A stretch of DNA of 64,000 nucleotides, taken from assembly GCA_002347815.1 (NCBI GenBank), contig DDXV01000016.1, positions 1 to 64,000 on the forward strand, given 5' to 3'. The notes under the pieces are model-generated. The model ran no database searches. It saw nothing but the letters and a program-made list of their open reading frames with translations, and was not told the origin of the DNA. The stretch's first letter is position 1, and each line of letters opens with the position of its first letter. The translations under genes and the position numbers were made by a program. Below are positions 43,118 to 53,800 of the stretch, piece after piece. The DNA comes from Syntrophaceae bacterium UBA2251. GTDB taxonomy: Bacteria > Desulfobacterota > Syntrophia > Syntrophales > UBA2251.

Positions 43118-43969
43118 ATGTCCCAGGATATCCGTGAAGCGGAAAACCGCGTGTTCCGGCACTCCGGACTCGAAATGGCCGAGCACTGGGCGATCGCGCT
43201 CTCCGGGCTCGTCCTCCTGATGTCGGGCATGTTCGAGCTCCCGATGGCGGCGCGCTACCGGATCACCGCCCTTCCCGGCTTCGCCTGGTCGGGGGATTTC
43301 ATTGCCTCCCTCTACGTCCACTATGCCGCCTCGCTGGTCTTCGCCGCCGCCGCGTGTTTTCACCTGGTCTACCACGGCCTCCGGGGCGATCTCGGCCTCC
43401 TGCCGAAGCAGGGGGACGTGCGCGCCTCCATCGCCGTGATCAAAACCTTCTTCGGCAAGGGGAAGGAGCCGCCCTTCGGGAAATACCTCCCCGAACAGCG
43501 CCTCGCCTATCTCGGGATGGCCGTGACCATCGCCGTCCTGATCCTCTCCGGCCTGGTCAAGACCTACAAGAACGTCTTCGCGCCCGACCTCGACTACACG
43601 CTCGTCCTCTGGGCAACGTGGCTGCATAACGCCTTCTTCGTCCTGTTCATCCTGGCCTTTGTCGCGCACATCGGGGCGCTGCTGCTGCGTCCGAACTGGC
43701 CGATGATCCGGGGGATCTTCACGGGAACCGTGCGCCTGGACTACGCCCGGCACCGCCATCCGCTCTGGATCGCAACGCTGGAACCGCCGCCCGCCCCGCC
43801 CGAAGCGGCGGCGGAACGGGCCGTGCCCGCACCTGTTCCGCCGGAAGCGGCCCCGGAGACGACACCGGAAACCGTCGCCGCCGAAACCGAAGCGGACCTT
43901 CCGCAGACCCCTCCGGAGGGAGAGGCTACATCCCCGGCGGACGAACCGGACGGCGCCGCGCGGACCTGA
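43118..43969 (+). CDS. Cytochrome b556-like membrane subunit (FdnI type) with Pro/Ala/Glu tail
   Basis: A 283-residue membrane protein with four hydrophobic helices (about 22-40, 65-85, 128-147, 165-190). His residues suited to heme b include RHSGLEMAEHW near the N-terminus, YVHYAAS, FHLVYHGL, and WLHNAFFVLF/FVAHIGALLL. It would oxidise periplasmic Fe-S electrons and reduce quinone, or run in reverse. The last ~60 residues are a low-complexity Pro/Ala/Glu/Thr tail not usual for the family. No catalytic molybdenum subunit follows. Confidence 0.87.
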   Translation: MSQDIREAENRVFRHSGLEMAEHWAIALSGLVLLMSGMFELPMAARYRITALPGFAWSGDFIASLYVHYAASLVFAAAACFHLVYHGLRGDLGLLPKQGDVRASIAVIKTFFGKGKEPPFGKYLPEQRLAYLGMAVTIAVLILSGLVKTYKNVFAPDLDYTLVLWATWLHNAFFVLFILAFVAHIGALLLRPNWPMIRGIFTGTVRLDYARHRHPLWIATLEPPPAPPEAAAERAVPAPVPPEAAPETTPETVAAETEADLPQTPPEGEATSPADEPDGAART

Positions 43970-43996
43970 CGCGCCGCGCCCGGGATTTTCATCGGC

Positions 43997-44021
43997 GAGG
44001 AGCGACGGACCCTCGTTCCTC
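43997..44021. terminator. Possible bidirectional terminator hairpin
   Basis: A 9-bp stem gaggagcga / tcgttcctc (one G-U pair) with a 7-base loop, in the gap between the convergent cytochrome b and HPP genes. No U-run follows on either strand, so it is weak. Confidence 0.3.
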
Positions 44022-44042
44022 CTTCCGAGTCGCCATCCGCCT

Positions 44043-44585
44043 TCAGGTCAAGTCTTTCAGGTACGGTTTGAACAGCCAGTGGATCAAAGAGATGAGGCCG
44101 ATACTCAGGACAACGGCGACGAGCACATGGAGGGAAATGCCGGTCATCGCCACACCGAGGGCGGTGCCGGCGGCCGGGGGATGTTCCGTATCCGTGACGA
44201 CCATCGTAAAGATGGAAGCCCCGACGGCAAGAGAGTAAATCAGGATGGACGAGAACAGGAACGGGTGGGGGATCAGGGAAAACAGGAATCCGGAGAACAG
44301 GCCGACCACATGCCCCCCGATGACATTTCGCGCCTGGGCGGTCACATAATCGGGCATCGCGAACACGATGAACGCCGAAGCGCCGATGGAGGCGATGATG
44401 ACCGCATGCTGGAGGCTCAGAAAATAAAGGACAACAAACACGGACAACGTCGCCAGAAGGCTTTGCAGCACGTAATGCTTCCAGTATCGCCTGAATTCCC
44501 CGTCAATTTTGATCAGTGCCTTTCGCAAGCGACCCCCTGCTTCCGGTGAGTGCGCGTTGACCCGGCAAAGCGGGACTCCGGCCAT
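44043..44585 (-). CDS. HPP-family integral membrane protein
   Basis: About 180 residues with four predicted membrane helices (YVLQSLLATLSVFVVLYFL onward) and the HPP signature in TDTEHPPAAGTALG. Members of the family have been linked to nitrite transport in chloroplasts and cyanobacteria. The start is uncertain: ATG 44585 gives a 180-residue protein, and TTG 44528 with AGGGGG upstream gives a shorter, more typical N-terminus. Alone between convergent and divergent neighbours. Confidence 0.8.
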   Translation of the reverse strand: MAGVPLCRVNAHSPEAGGRLRKALIKIDGEFRRYWKHYVLQSLLATLSVFVVLYFLSLQHAVIIASIGASAFIVFAMPDYVTAQARNVIGGHVVGLFSGFLFSLIPHPFLFSSILIYSLAVGASIFTMVVTDTEHPPAAGTALGVAMTGISLHVLVAVVLSIGLISLIHWLFKPYLKDLT

Positions 44586-44790
44586 CCCTCGGGACTTCCC
44601 CTTACGGAGCCCGTTCCGCGGCGGCGGCCGGACACGGCGGCCGGCAACGGTACCCTTCTTGCATATTTCTCGAATCACATCAACAAAAGACTTCGGGAAG
44701 GCTCCTGACGTTCAATATCGGCAGATTCCGACGTTGCTTTACGCGGGGCTTTCTGATAAAAAGCCCGCATCACGTGACACGGGAACCGCC

Positions 44791-47769
44791 ATGCTCAACC
44801 GCATTGAAATCGGGTTTCGGGAAGGGATCCGGGACGCCCTGGGCGAAAAGATCCGGCGACGGATCGTCGAACACTTGGGTCTGGCCGTGGATCGGGTCCG
44901 GACGGTGGACGTTTACACCGTCGAGGGCGATCTCGCGACGGCGGAGCTGGAGGCGGCGGCCGCGGGGCCGCTCTCCGATCCGATCATCCAGACCTGGAGC
45001 GTCAATCGCGCCCTCGCCGACCGGTTCGACTGGCTCGTCGAGGTGGGCTTCCGCCCCGGCGTCACGGACAACGTCGGCAAGACGGCGGGCGAGGCCATCC
45101 GTCTCCTCCTCGGTCGCGCAGACGCCGCTTCCGTAAGGGTCTACACCTCGCGGCAGTACATCCTGAACGGCCCGCTCGGCCGGGCGGAGGCCGAACGGAT
45201 CGCCGCGGACCTTCTCGCCAACGACCTCATCGAACGATGCGAACTCATTGACGGGAAGGCATGGAATCCCGCCCGTGGCGTCGCCCCCTGCGCCCCGAAG
45301 GTCGCGGGCGAAGACCGCCCTCGAGTGGAGGAAGTCGACCTCGACGTCGACGATGCGGCGCTTCTCGAGATCAGCGGCGCCCGCGTGCTCGCCCTGAACC
45401 TGGAAGAGATGCGCAAGCTCCGCGACCACCTGAAAGATCCGGGCGTCCTTCGAGAACGGGCCCGCGTCGGACTGGGCGCCCGGATGACCGACGCGGAGCT
45501 GGAGTGCCTCGCGCAGACCTGGTCGGAGCACTGCAAGCACAAGATCTTCAACGCCCGGATCGCCTACGACGACGGAACGGGCCGCGTCCGCGTCATCGAT
45601 TCCCTCTTCGACACGTACATCAAGGGGGCAACCCGCGCCGTCCGGGCGCGGATGGGCGAAAACGACTGGTGCCTGTCGGTCTTCGTCGACAACGCCGGCG
45701 TCATCCGGTTCGACGAGAACTGGAACCTCGTCTTCAAGGTGGAGACCCACAACTCCCCGTCCGCGCTGGACCCCTACGGCGGGGCGCTCACCGGCATCGT
45801 CGGCGTCAACCGCGATCCGTTCGGCACGGGCCGCGGGGCGAAACTGATCTTCAACACGGACGTCTTCTGCTTCGCGTCTCCGGATTACGCGCAGACCCTG
45901 CCACCCCGGATCCTGCACCCGCGCCGGATCTACGAAGGCGTCCGCGAGGGCGTGGAGCACGGGGGCAACAAGAGCGGCATCCCCACGGTGAACGGCTGCC
46001 TCGTCTTCGACGACCGCTATCTCGGCAAGCCCCTGGTCTACTGCGGCACCGGCGCGGTCATGCCCGCCCGGCTCGACGGACAGCCGACCCATGTCAAGGA
46101 GATCCTCCCCGGCGACCGGATCGTCATGACCGGCGGCCGGATCGGCAAGGACGGCATCCACGGGGCGACCTTTTCCTCCGAGGAACTGCACGAGGGCTCC
46201 CCGGTCACGGCCGTCCAGATCGGCGACCCGATCACCCAGAAGAAGATGACCGACTTCCTCCTCGTCGCCCGGGACCGCAACCTCTACCGCTGCCTGACGG
46301 ACAACGGCGCAGGCGGGCTCTCCTCCTCCGTGGGCGAGACGGCCCGGCTCGCCGGCGGCTGCGACCTGGACCTCGCGAAGGCGCCCTTGAAGTACGCCGG
46401 CCTCGACCCCTGGGAGATCCTCATCTCGGAATCCCAGGAGCGGATGACCGTCGCGGTGCCTCCGGAGAAGCTCGGCGCCTTCCTGGCCCTGGCCGCGAAG
46501 ATGGACGTGGAGGCCACCGACCTGGGGCGCTACACCGATTCGGGCCGGTTCCACATCCGGCACGGCGAGAAGACCGTGGCGTCCCTCGACATGGACTTCC
46601 TCCACGACGGCGTCCCGCAGCTCAAGCTCTCGGCCCGTTGGACGCCGCCGGACCACGCGGAGCCGGACTTCCCGGAGCCCGCGGACCTGGGGCCGGCCCT
46701 GAAGGCGATACTCGCGCGGCTCAACATCTGCAGCAAGGAGTCCGTCGTCCGCCAGTACGACCACGAGGTCCAGGGGGGGAGCGTCGTCAAGCCCCTGGTC
46801 GGCGCCGCGAACGACGGCCCGTCGGACGCCGCCATGATCCGGCCCTTCCTCGACAGCTTCGCGGGCGTGGTCGTGGCCAACGGGATCTGCCCCCGCTACA
46901 GCGATCTGGACGCCTACCACATGGCGGCGGCGGCCATCGACGAGGCGGTCCGCAACGCGGTTGCCGTGGGAGGAACGCTGGACCACCTGGCGGGCCTCGA
47001 CAACTTCTGCTGGTGCGACCCGGTGGAATCCGAAAAGACGCCGGACGGCGCCTACAAGCTCGCCCAGCTCGTCCGGGCGAACGAGGCCCTTTACGACGTG
47101 ACGACCTGCTACGGCGTGCCGTGCATCTCCGGCAAGGACAGCATGAAGAACGACTATGCCATCGGCGACACGAAGATCTCGATCCCGCCGACCCTGCTCT
47201 TCTCCGTCTTCGGGCGGATCGACGACGTCCGCCGGGCCGTGACGATGGACGCCAAGAAACCGGGCGACCTTGTTTATATCCTGGGAATGACCTACGATGA
47301 GCTTGGCGGATCGGAGTGGTACGCCCTGAACGGCTTTGTCGGAAACACCGTCCCCCGGGTTCGTCCGGAGACGGCCAAGGCCCGCTACGACGCCCTGGCC
47401 CGGACCATCCGCCTGGGCCTCGTCGCCTCGTGCCACGACTGCGCGGACGGCGGTCTGGGCGTCGCCCTGGCCGAGACGGCGTTTGCCGGGGGACTGGGAA
47501 TGGACGTCGATCTCGCGAAAGTCCCGGCGGAGGCCATCGGGCGGAACGACGCCCTGATCTTCTCGGAGACGCCAAGCCGGTTCGTCGTGACGGTCTCCCC
47601 GGACCGGGAGGCGGCCTTCCTCGAACCGTTCCGGGGGCAGACCGCCGCCCGTATCGGCACGGTCACGGCGGACGGGCATCTCCGCCTGCGGGGTCTGCGG
47701 GGGGAGGCCCTCCTGAGCGAGACGATCGGCGTCCTCAAGGCCGCCTGGCAGCGCCCGTTGAATTTCTGA
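44791..47769 (+). CDS. purL: Phosphoribosylformylglycinamidine synthase, PurS-PurL fusion
   Basis: A 992-residue synthetase subunit making FGAM from FGAR, ATP and ammonia in purine synthesis. Residues 1-155 form a PurS-like duplicated domain (EIGFREGIRDALGEKI ... VRTVDVYTVEG). The PurL synthetase core follows with WSEHCKHKIFNA, KVETHNSPSALDPYGG, NGAGGLSSSVGETA and CISGKDSMKNDY. The glutaminase is separate (purQ, 100 bases downstream). The ATG at 44791 is chosen because homology begins there; an open frame extends upstream to 44509 but is non-homologous. Confidence 0.93.
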   Translation: MLNRIEIGFREGIRDALGEKIRRRIVEHLGLAVDRVRTVDVYTVEGDLATAELEAAAAGPLSDPIIQTWSVNRALADRFDWLVEVGFRPGVTDNVGKTAGEAIRLLLGRADAASVRVYTSRQYILNGPLGRAEAERIAADLLANDLIERCELIDGKAWNPARGVAPCAPKVAGEDRPRVEEVDLDVDDAALLEISGARVLALNLEEMRKLRDHLKDPGVLRERARVGLGARMTDAELECLAQTWSEHCKHKIFNARIAYDDGTGRVRVIDSLFDTYIKGATRAVRARMGENDWCLSVFVDNAGVIRFDENWNLVFKVETHNSPSALDPYGGALTGIVGVNRDPFGTGRGAKLIFNTDVFCFASPDYAQTLPPRILHPRRIYEGVREGVEHGGNKSGIPTVNGCLVFDDRYLGKPLVYCGTGAVMPARLDGQPTHVKEILPGDRIVMTGGRIGKDGIHGATFSSEELHEGSPVTAVQIGDPITQKKMTDFLLVARDRNLYRCLTDNGAGGLSSSVGETARLAGGCDLDLAKAPLKYAGLDPWEILISESQERMTVAVPPEKLGAFLALAAKMDVEATDLGRYTDSGRFHIRHGEKTVASLDMDFLHDGVPQLKLSARWTPPDHAEPDFPEPADLGPALKAILARLNICSKESVVRQYDHEVQGGSVVKPLVGAANDGPSDAAMIRPFLDSFAGVVVANGICPRYSDLDAYHMAAAAIDEAVRNAVAVGGTLDHLAGLDNFCWCDPVESEKTPDGAYKLAQLVRANEALYDVTTCYGVPCISGKDSMKNDYAIGDTKISIPPTLLFSVFGRIDDVRRAVTMDAKKPGDLVYILGMTYDELGGSEWYALNGFVGNTVPRVRPETAKARYDALARTIRLGLVASCHDCADGGLGVALAETAFAGGLGMDVDLAKVPAEAIGRNDALIFSETPSRFVVTVSPDREAAFLEPFRGQTAARIGTVTADGHLRLRGLRGEALLSETIGVLKAAWQRPLNF

Positions 47770-47868
47770 AGGGGCGCCCCGCGGCAGGGCGGAACAGGAT
47801 CGAAAGAGGTCCGACGCGCGAAGGGAGCGCGATTCCCAAGGGTCTCAAAGGGTGGAGAAGCAAGCGAT

Positions 47869-48717
47869 ATGGCCCCAACGGTCAAATGCATCGTCCTTAC
47901 CGGCAACGGCACCAACTGTGAGATGGAGATGGCCCACGCCTGCCGTCTCGCCGGCGCCGAGGTGGTGGAGATCGTCCACCTGAGCGAACTCCTCTGCGGG
48001 GAGAAGCGCCTGGAGGACTATCATTTTCTGAATCTGCCGGGAGGATTCCTGGACGGGGACGACCTGGGTTCGGCCAAGGCCGGGGCCAACCGGATCCTGC
48101 ATGCAAAAACCCGCGGTCGCGAAGCGGGAGCCACGAGCACCGAGGCGCGGCTCTACGATCAGTTCTCCCGCTTCATCGAGGACGGGAAGTTGATCCTGGG
48201 GGTCTGCAACGGCTTTCAGCTCCTCGTCAAGCTCGGGGTGCTCCCCGCCTTCGACGCGATGGAGCGGGCCCAGACCGTCACGCTGACGTACAACGATTCC
48301 GGGCGGTTTGAGGATCGCTGGGTCCATCTCAAGGTCGATCCCGCCTCCCCCTGCGTCTATACGGAAGGTCTGACCGGCCTTTACCTCCCCGTCCGCCACG
48401 GGGAAGGGAAGTTCATCCCCGGAAGCGCGGAGGTTCTGGCGAGGCTTCACCGGGAGCACTGCATTGCGCTACAGTACAGCACGGCCGACACCGCCGCCGC
48501 CACGCTCGACTACCCCGCCAACCCCAACGGTTCAGTCGACGCCGTCGCCGGCATCTGCAGCGCCTCGGGCCGCATCTTCGGTCTGATGCCCCACCCCGAG
48601 GCCTACCTCCACCGCACGAACCACCCCCGCTGGACCCGGGAAGATCTGCCGGAAACGGGGATGGGACTCGCCCTGTTCCGGAACGCCGTCTCGTTCATCA
48701 AACGTCAACGCTTGTAG
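47869..48717 (+). CDS. purQ: FGAM synthase glutaminase subunit
   Basis: A 282-residue class I glutamine amidotransferase that feeds ammonia to PurL. The catalytic Cys is in LGVCNGFQLLVKLG, and the His-x-Glu in MPHPEAYLHRTNH. It is slightly longer than the 220-260 residues of small PurQ proteins. GGAGAAGC lies upstream of the ATG. It follows purL in the same operon. Confidence 0.93.
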   Translation: MAPTVKCIVLTGNGTNCEMEMAHACRLAGAEVVEIVHLSELLCGEKRLEDYHFLNLPGGFLDGDDLGSAKAGANRILHAKTRGREAGATSTEARLYDQFSRFIEDGKLILGVCNGFQLLVKLGVLPAFDAMERAQTVTLTYNDSGRFEDRWVHLKVDPASPCVYTEGLTGLYLPVRHGEGKFIPGSAEVLARLHREHCIALQYSTADTAAATLDYPANPNGSVDAVAGICSASGRIFGLMPHPEAYLHRTNHPRWTREDLPETGMGLALFRNAVSFIKRQRL

Positions 48718-48769
48718 GCCGGCACGCAGCGCCCCCAAACGAAACCGAAGCCCCCGGGAGGGAAGACCC

Positions 48770-49186
48770 ATGGCCGAACGCACCGTGTATATGACCAGCT
48801 TCGATATGGAGCGGCTCGAGAGCCTCATTCAGACCCACCGCTCGTCGTCGCCGAAGCGGAAAGCACGGATCGACCGGCTGGAGAAGGAACTCGACCGGGC
48901 CGTGATCGTCGATCCGAAGGACATCCCGGCCGACGTGGTCACGATGAATACCAAACTGCGCCTGCGGGACGAAACCTCCGGGGAAGAAATGGTCCTGTCG
49001 CTGGTCTTTCCCGCGGACGCCGACCTGGAGAAGAACCGGATCTCCGTGCTCGCCCCGATCGGCACGGCGCTCTTGGGCTATCGGGTGGGCGACGTCATCG
49101 AATGGGAGGTCCCGTCGGGGACGAAGACCTTCCGGATCACCGAGACCCTCTACCAGCCGGAGGCCTCCGGCCACTACGACGTATAG
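48770..49186 (+). CDS. rnk: Rnk-type regulator of nucleoside diphosphate kinase (GreA/GreB C-terminal fold)
   Basis: A 138-residue protein: a short N-terminal coiled region (DMERLESLIQ ... RLEKELDRA), then the FKBP-like Gre C-terminal domain with DVVTMNTKLRLRD, VLAPIGTALLGYRVGD and YQPEASGHYDV. These elements and the length match E. coli Rnk, which binds RNA polymerase near the secondary channel. GGGAGGGAAGACCC precedes the ATG. Confidence 0.9.
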   Translation: MAERTVYMTSFDMERLESLIQTHRSSSPKRKARIDRLEKELDRAVIVDPKDIPADVVTMNTKLRLRDETSGEEMVLSLVFPADADLEKNRISVLAPIGTALLGYRVGDVIEWEVPSGTKTFRITETLYQPEASGHYDV

Positions 49187-49250
49187 CCGATGGATCTGGA
49201 TTGTCCCCCCGCCCGGGCGAGACAGGCCGATGCGGCGGTGGACGGACGGA

Positions 49251-50858
49251 TCAGTCCGTGATGCCTTTGTGCGCCAGCGCCGCGGCGATGAAGCGGCTGA
49301 ACAGCGGGTGGGGCGCCGTGGGACGGGACTTGAATTCCGGGTGGAACTGGCAGCCCAGAAACCAGGGATGGTCGCCCAGTTCGACGATCTCCGCAAGGCG
49401 TCCGTCCGGTGACGCGCCGGTGATTCTCAAGCCCTTCCGCACCAGGAGGTCCTTGAGGTCGTTGTTGAATTCATAGCGGTGGCGATGACGCTCGCTGATC
49501 TCGCCCTCGCCGTAGGCGGCAAAGGCCAAGGAATCCGCATCGAGCACGCAGGGGTAGGCCCCCAGGCGCATCGAGGCGCCCTTCTCCTTCACTTCACGCT
49601 GTTCGGGCAGGAGGTCAATGACCGGATACGGGGTGGCGTCGTCGAACTCGGAGCTGTTCGCCCCGTTCAGACCGCAGACGTGCCGGGCGTACTCGACCAC
49701 CGCCATCTGCATGCCCAGGCAGATGCCGAAGTAGGGGATCCGCCGGGTCCGGGCGCACTGCGCGGCCAGGATCATCCCCTCGATGCCCCGGTCGCCGAAC
49801 CCGCCGGGGACAAGGACCCCGCCGGCGCCGTCCAACAGGTGGCCGACGCCGTCCTTCTCGATCCGCTCGGCATCGACGAAGCGCAACTGCGCCCGGCAGT
49901 CGTTGGCGATCCCGCCGTGGATGAGGGCCTCGTTCAGGCTTTTGTAGGAATCCGTCAGGTTCACGTATTTCCCCACGATCGCGATGGTGACCTCGTGGGC
50001 GGGGTGGGTCATCCTGTCCACCACGTCCTCCCAGGCCTCGAGATGGGGCTGGCCCGTCCAGATGTTGAGGAGATCGACGATTTGACGGTCCACCCCCTCG
50101 CGGTGGTAATTCAGCGGCACTTCGTAGATGCAGGAGACATCCCGGGCGGCAAAGACGGCCCCCACCTCGACGTTGCAGAACAGGGAAATCTTCGCCTTGA
50201 TGTCCTCCGACAGGGACTGCTCGGACCGGCACAGCAGGATGTCCGGCTGGATGCCGATCTCCCGCAGGGCCTTAACGCTGTGCTGGGTGGGCTTCGTCTT
50301 CACCTCGCCTGCCGTCTTGATGAGGGGCACCCACGTCAGATGGATGAAGATGGCGTTCTGGCGGCCGACCTCGTTGCGGAACTGGCGGATGGCCTCCAGG
50401 AAGGGGAGGCTCTCGATGTCGCCCACGGTGCCGCCGATCTCCACGATCGCGACATCGTATCCCGCCGCGGTCCTGCTGATGAAGTCCTTGATCTCGTTGG
50501 TGATGTGGGGGATGACCTGGACGGTCTTGCCCAGATAGTCTCCCCGGCGCTCCTTGGTGATCACGGAGAAGTACACCTGCCCCGTCGTCAGGTTGTTGGC
50601 CTTGCTCATCCGGGTGGAACAGAAACGCTCGTAATGGCCCAGATCGAGATCCGTCTCCGCCCCGTCGTCCGTGACGAAGACCTCGCCGTGCTGGAAGGGG
50701 CTCATCGTCCCGGGGTCCACGTTGATGTAGGGATCGAGCTTCTGGTTCGACACCCTCAGGCCCCGACACTCGAGCAGGGCCGCGATGGACGCCGCGGCCA
50801 GGCCCTTCCCCAGAGAGGAGAGGACCCCGCCGGTGATGAAGATGAACTTTGTCTTCAT
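49251..50858 (-). CDS. pyrG: CTP synthase
   Basis: A 535-residue enzyme aminating UTP to CTP with glutamine. The synthetase half begins KFIFITGGVLSSLGKGLAAAS with the P-loop. The glutaminase half has the nucleophile in FGICLGMQMAVVEYAR and the His in GCQFHPEFKSRP. ATG 50858 overlaps the stop of the GlmS-like gene (ATGA), so the two genes are translationally coupled. Confidence 0.96.
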   Translation of the reverse strand: MKTKFIFITGGVLSSLGKGLAAASIAALLECRGLRVSNQKLDPYINVDPGTMSPFQHGEVFVTDDGAETDLDLGHYERFCSTRMSKANNLTTGQVYFSVITKERRGDYLGKTVQVIPHITNEIKDFISRTAAGYDVAIVEIGGTVGDIESLPFLEAIRQFRNEVGRQNAIFIHLTWVPLIKTAGEVKTKPTQHSVKALREIGIQPDILLCRSEQSLSEDIKAKISLFCNVEVGAVFAARDVSCIYEVPLNYHREGVDRQIVDLLNIWTGQPHLEAWEDVVDRMTHPAHEVTIAIVGKYVNLTDSYKSLNEALIHGGIANDCRAQLRFVDAERIEKDGVGHLLDGAGGVLVPGGFGDRGIEGMILAAQCARTRRIPYFGICLGMQMAVVEYARHVCGLNGANSSEFDDATPYPVIDLLPEQREVKEKGASMRLGAYPCVLDADSLAFAAYGEGEISERHRHRYEFNNDLKDLLVRKGLRITGASPDGRLAEIVELGDHPWFLGCQFHPEFKSRPTAPHPLFSRFIAAALAHKGITD

Positions 50859-53800
50859 AGAGACTCCTCTTGCCTGAATGTTTGTCTTTTTCCCGCCCCC
50901 GCAGCCGGCCCGACCCGGGCGCGGATCTGCCCGGCAACCACCTCGACCGCTTCATCCAGCAGAACGCCGATCGGGAGGTCCTCGAGGTAGCGATCCTCCC
51001 AGGGCAGGTTGTACTCGTTGACGAGGTTCCTCAGATCCTGGTAGCGGACCCCCAGGATCTCCCGCTTCTCCTGCGTCGACAGCGCGTCGGCAAAGCGCAC
51101 GTGAATCAGGAGCAGATGCCGCACCCCGCGCGTTTCCCCCCAGAGGGGGATCATCACCAGCGGGGCCCCGTCGGATTTTCCGTAGCCCGCATAAATCTTG
51201 CCGGTGTTGAGAATCGTGCGCTTGGTCCCCATCAGGGCGGCCGCCCCTTCGGCCCGGGACGCCATGTTCAGGGCCACGCCGCCGCGCTGCCGGATGCGGA
51301 TCAGAGACCGCTCGTCGGGACGCCCCTCGCCGTCCAGGGGCTCGATGTCGTACAAGGTGTAGCCCGTCACGGCGGCCACGGCCTTCTGAATCCGGACCAT
51401 ATCCGGGATGTTCTTGCTCACCAGCCCCTTCAGCGAGAAGCCGAGTTCCTTGAGGAGATCGAAAATCACCCCCTGGTGGAACAGCTCCTTCCGGCTGGTG
51501 CCGACCGTCACGGTCTTGGCCTGGTGACGGATCGCATCGATCGGCCGGGACAGCTCGTCGACGGCGTGGCCGAGCGCGATGTCGAGCAGATCGACGGGCG
51601 AGGCCGTCTCCCCCTCCCCCGGAAAATCTTCCCAGAAATCGTCCAGAGGCAGCTTGCCCAGGGCGTACTTCAAAAGCAGGACGAGGTCGGCGATGGTCCC
51701 GACGCTCAAGAGGGCAAACGATCCGGCCCGGCGGCGCTCCTGAAAACCGGCCGCGAAGACGCGCACCATCTGGCGATAGGCCCGATCCGCCATCATCTCG
51801 AAGAGGGATTGCCCCCCCCGCCGGCCCTGCGCCATCTGCCGGTTCAGCCGGCTCCTGAACTCGCGGAGGAACAGGGCGTCCGCGTCGATCCGGCGGGCGG
51901 CGAAGTAGCCCCACAGGTGGCCGGCGACCGTATTCAGGATGACCGGCAGCGGCCACGGGGCCCGCGGAATGGGGATGACGGCGTCCGCCGTGTCGTCGAA
52001 GCGGTCGTCCCCCTCGTCGCCGAAGACGACCACGGTGGCCTTGTGGGCCTTGAAGATGGCCGCGTCCTTGACGATATCGCCCATGACCGCTTCCGGACTC
52101 CCCGCCGCGCAGACGAGGATCAGCGGCTCCGCCGACAGGTCGATGTGCTTTTTGTTCTCCACAACATCGGTCGAGATGGTCTTGTAGCACAGCTCGCTCA
52201 ACTTGATCCGGACCTCGTCGGCGGCGGCCTTGTTGGGGCCGCTGCCGACCACCGCCCACGAGGACTTCCGGATCGCCAGCCGATCGACGGCCGCCCGGAT
52301 CTCGTCCTTTCTTTCGAGGACCCGCCGCATCATCTCCGGCGCCTGCTCCAGGACGGCCAGCTCGCGGTCGATGGCGGCGTCGGTCAGCGTGCCCAGAAGC
52401 TGGGCCAGGCAGAGGGACAGGACGCGGCCCGCGACAATCTGGGAATAAAAGGCCTTGGTCGAGGCCACGGACATCTCGATGTCCCGGCCGTCGCTCGTGT
52501 AGAAAACGCCGTCGGCCTTCGTGGTGATGTCCGACTGACGACGGTTGACGATGGCGATGACGGCCGCCCCCCGCTCCCGCGCCAGGGCCACGGCGCGGTT
52601 GGTGTCCGTCGTCGTCCCCGACTGGGTGATGGGGATCACGAGTGCGGATGCGAGCTCATCCTCCAGCGAAAACCCGCTCAACTCCGAGGCCAGCCGGGTT
52701 TCGACGCCGATCCGGCTTCCCTTCAGATCGCGGGCCAGGGCATCGGCAATGGCCTGGCCCGCCACGGCCGCCGTGCCGTGGCCGATCACCACGATCCGGT
52801 CGATCTCTCCCCGTTCCAGGCGCCCGCGGAGCGGCTGCGGGAGAATATCCGCCCCCAGATTGAAACGCACCTCCGGCCCCGTCTTCGCATCCGCGGTGCG
52901 GCAGTATTTCCCCAGGAGGGTTTTCCGGACCGACAGAACGGACTCTTCGATCTCCTTGAGGAAATAGTGGGGGTAGGCCCCCCGGTTGATGTCCCGGGTG
53001 GTGATCTCCGCCCGCTGGAGATCGTCTTCCGTCAGGGGAAAGGGCGTTCCGTCATAACGAAGGACCCGGAGGCCGGCCAGTCCGCCCGGCGAATCCTGAT
53101 CGAGGATGACGATCTGTCCCGCCGGCATCGCCGCCCCACGGCCGCGGGATGGCGCCTCCCCCTCCATCTTGAGAAAGGTGGAGGTCCCCTCCACCAGACC
53201 GTACAGTTCCGACGAGAACAGGTATCGGTCGGGGGCGAGGCCGACATAGATGGACTGGCCGCTGCCGCGCAGGGCGAGGAAAACCTTTCCCGGCGCGCAG
53301 TCGGCGGTCATGGCGATGGCGTGCGACCCTTCGAAGCCCGCGACGGCGCGGCGAAAGGCCTCGGTCAGATCGTCCCCCGCCCGCAGATATCGCTCGATCT
53401 CGAGGGGGATGATTTTCGTATCGGTCGTCACTTCCGCGCCGACGGTCTCTCCCCGCGCCTCCAGCGCGTCCCTCAACGCGGCGTAGTTGTCGATGTCGCC
53501 GTTCAAGACGACGCTGATCGACCCGACGGCCCGCCCCGGACGGGGACGGGTTCTTTCCGTCCCGGCGTCGGGAGCCGACGGGGCGAAGTTGTTGACCGGA
53601 TGGCAGTTCTCGACGGTAATGGACCCGACGGACGCCCAGCGCGTATGCGCCATGGAAAGCTCCGCCGCGCTCGGGTGACGGACGACGAGCTGAAAGATCT
53701 CGTCCCCGGCGATCGCCTGACGGAGGTCCCGAACGTTCCGCCCCAGTTCCCCGATGATCGAGGCCGTCTTGAACGTGAAGGCAACGGTCCTGCCCGCTTG

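Noticed and set aside
44770..47679. 969-codon open frame on the minus strand
   Set aside because: It is antisense to purL, whose motifs are complete, and has no domain.
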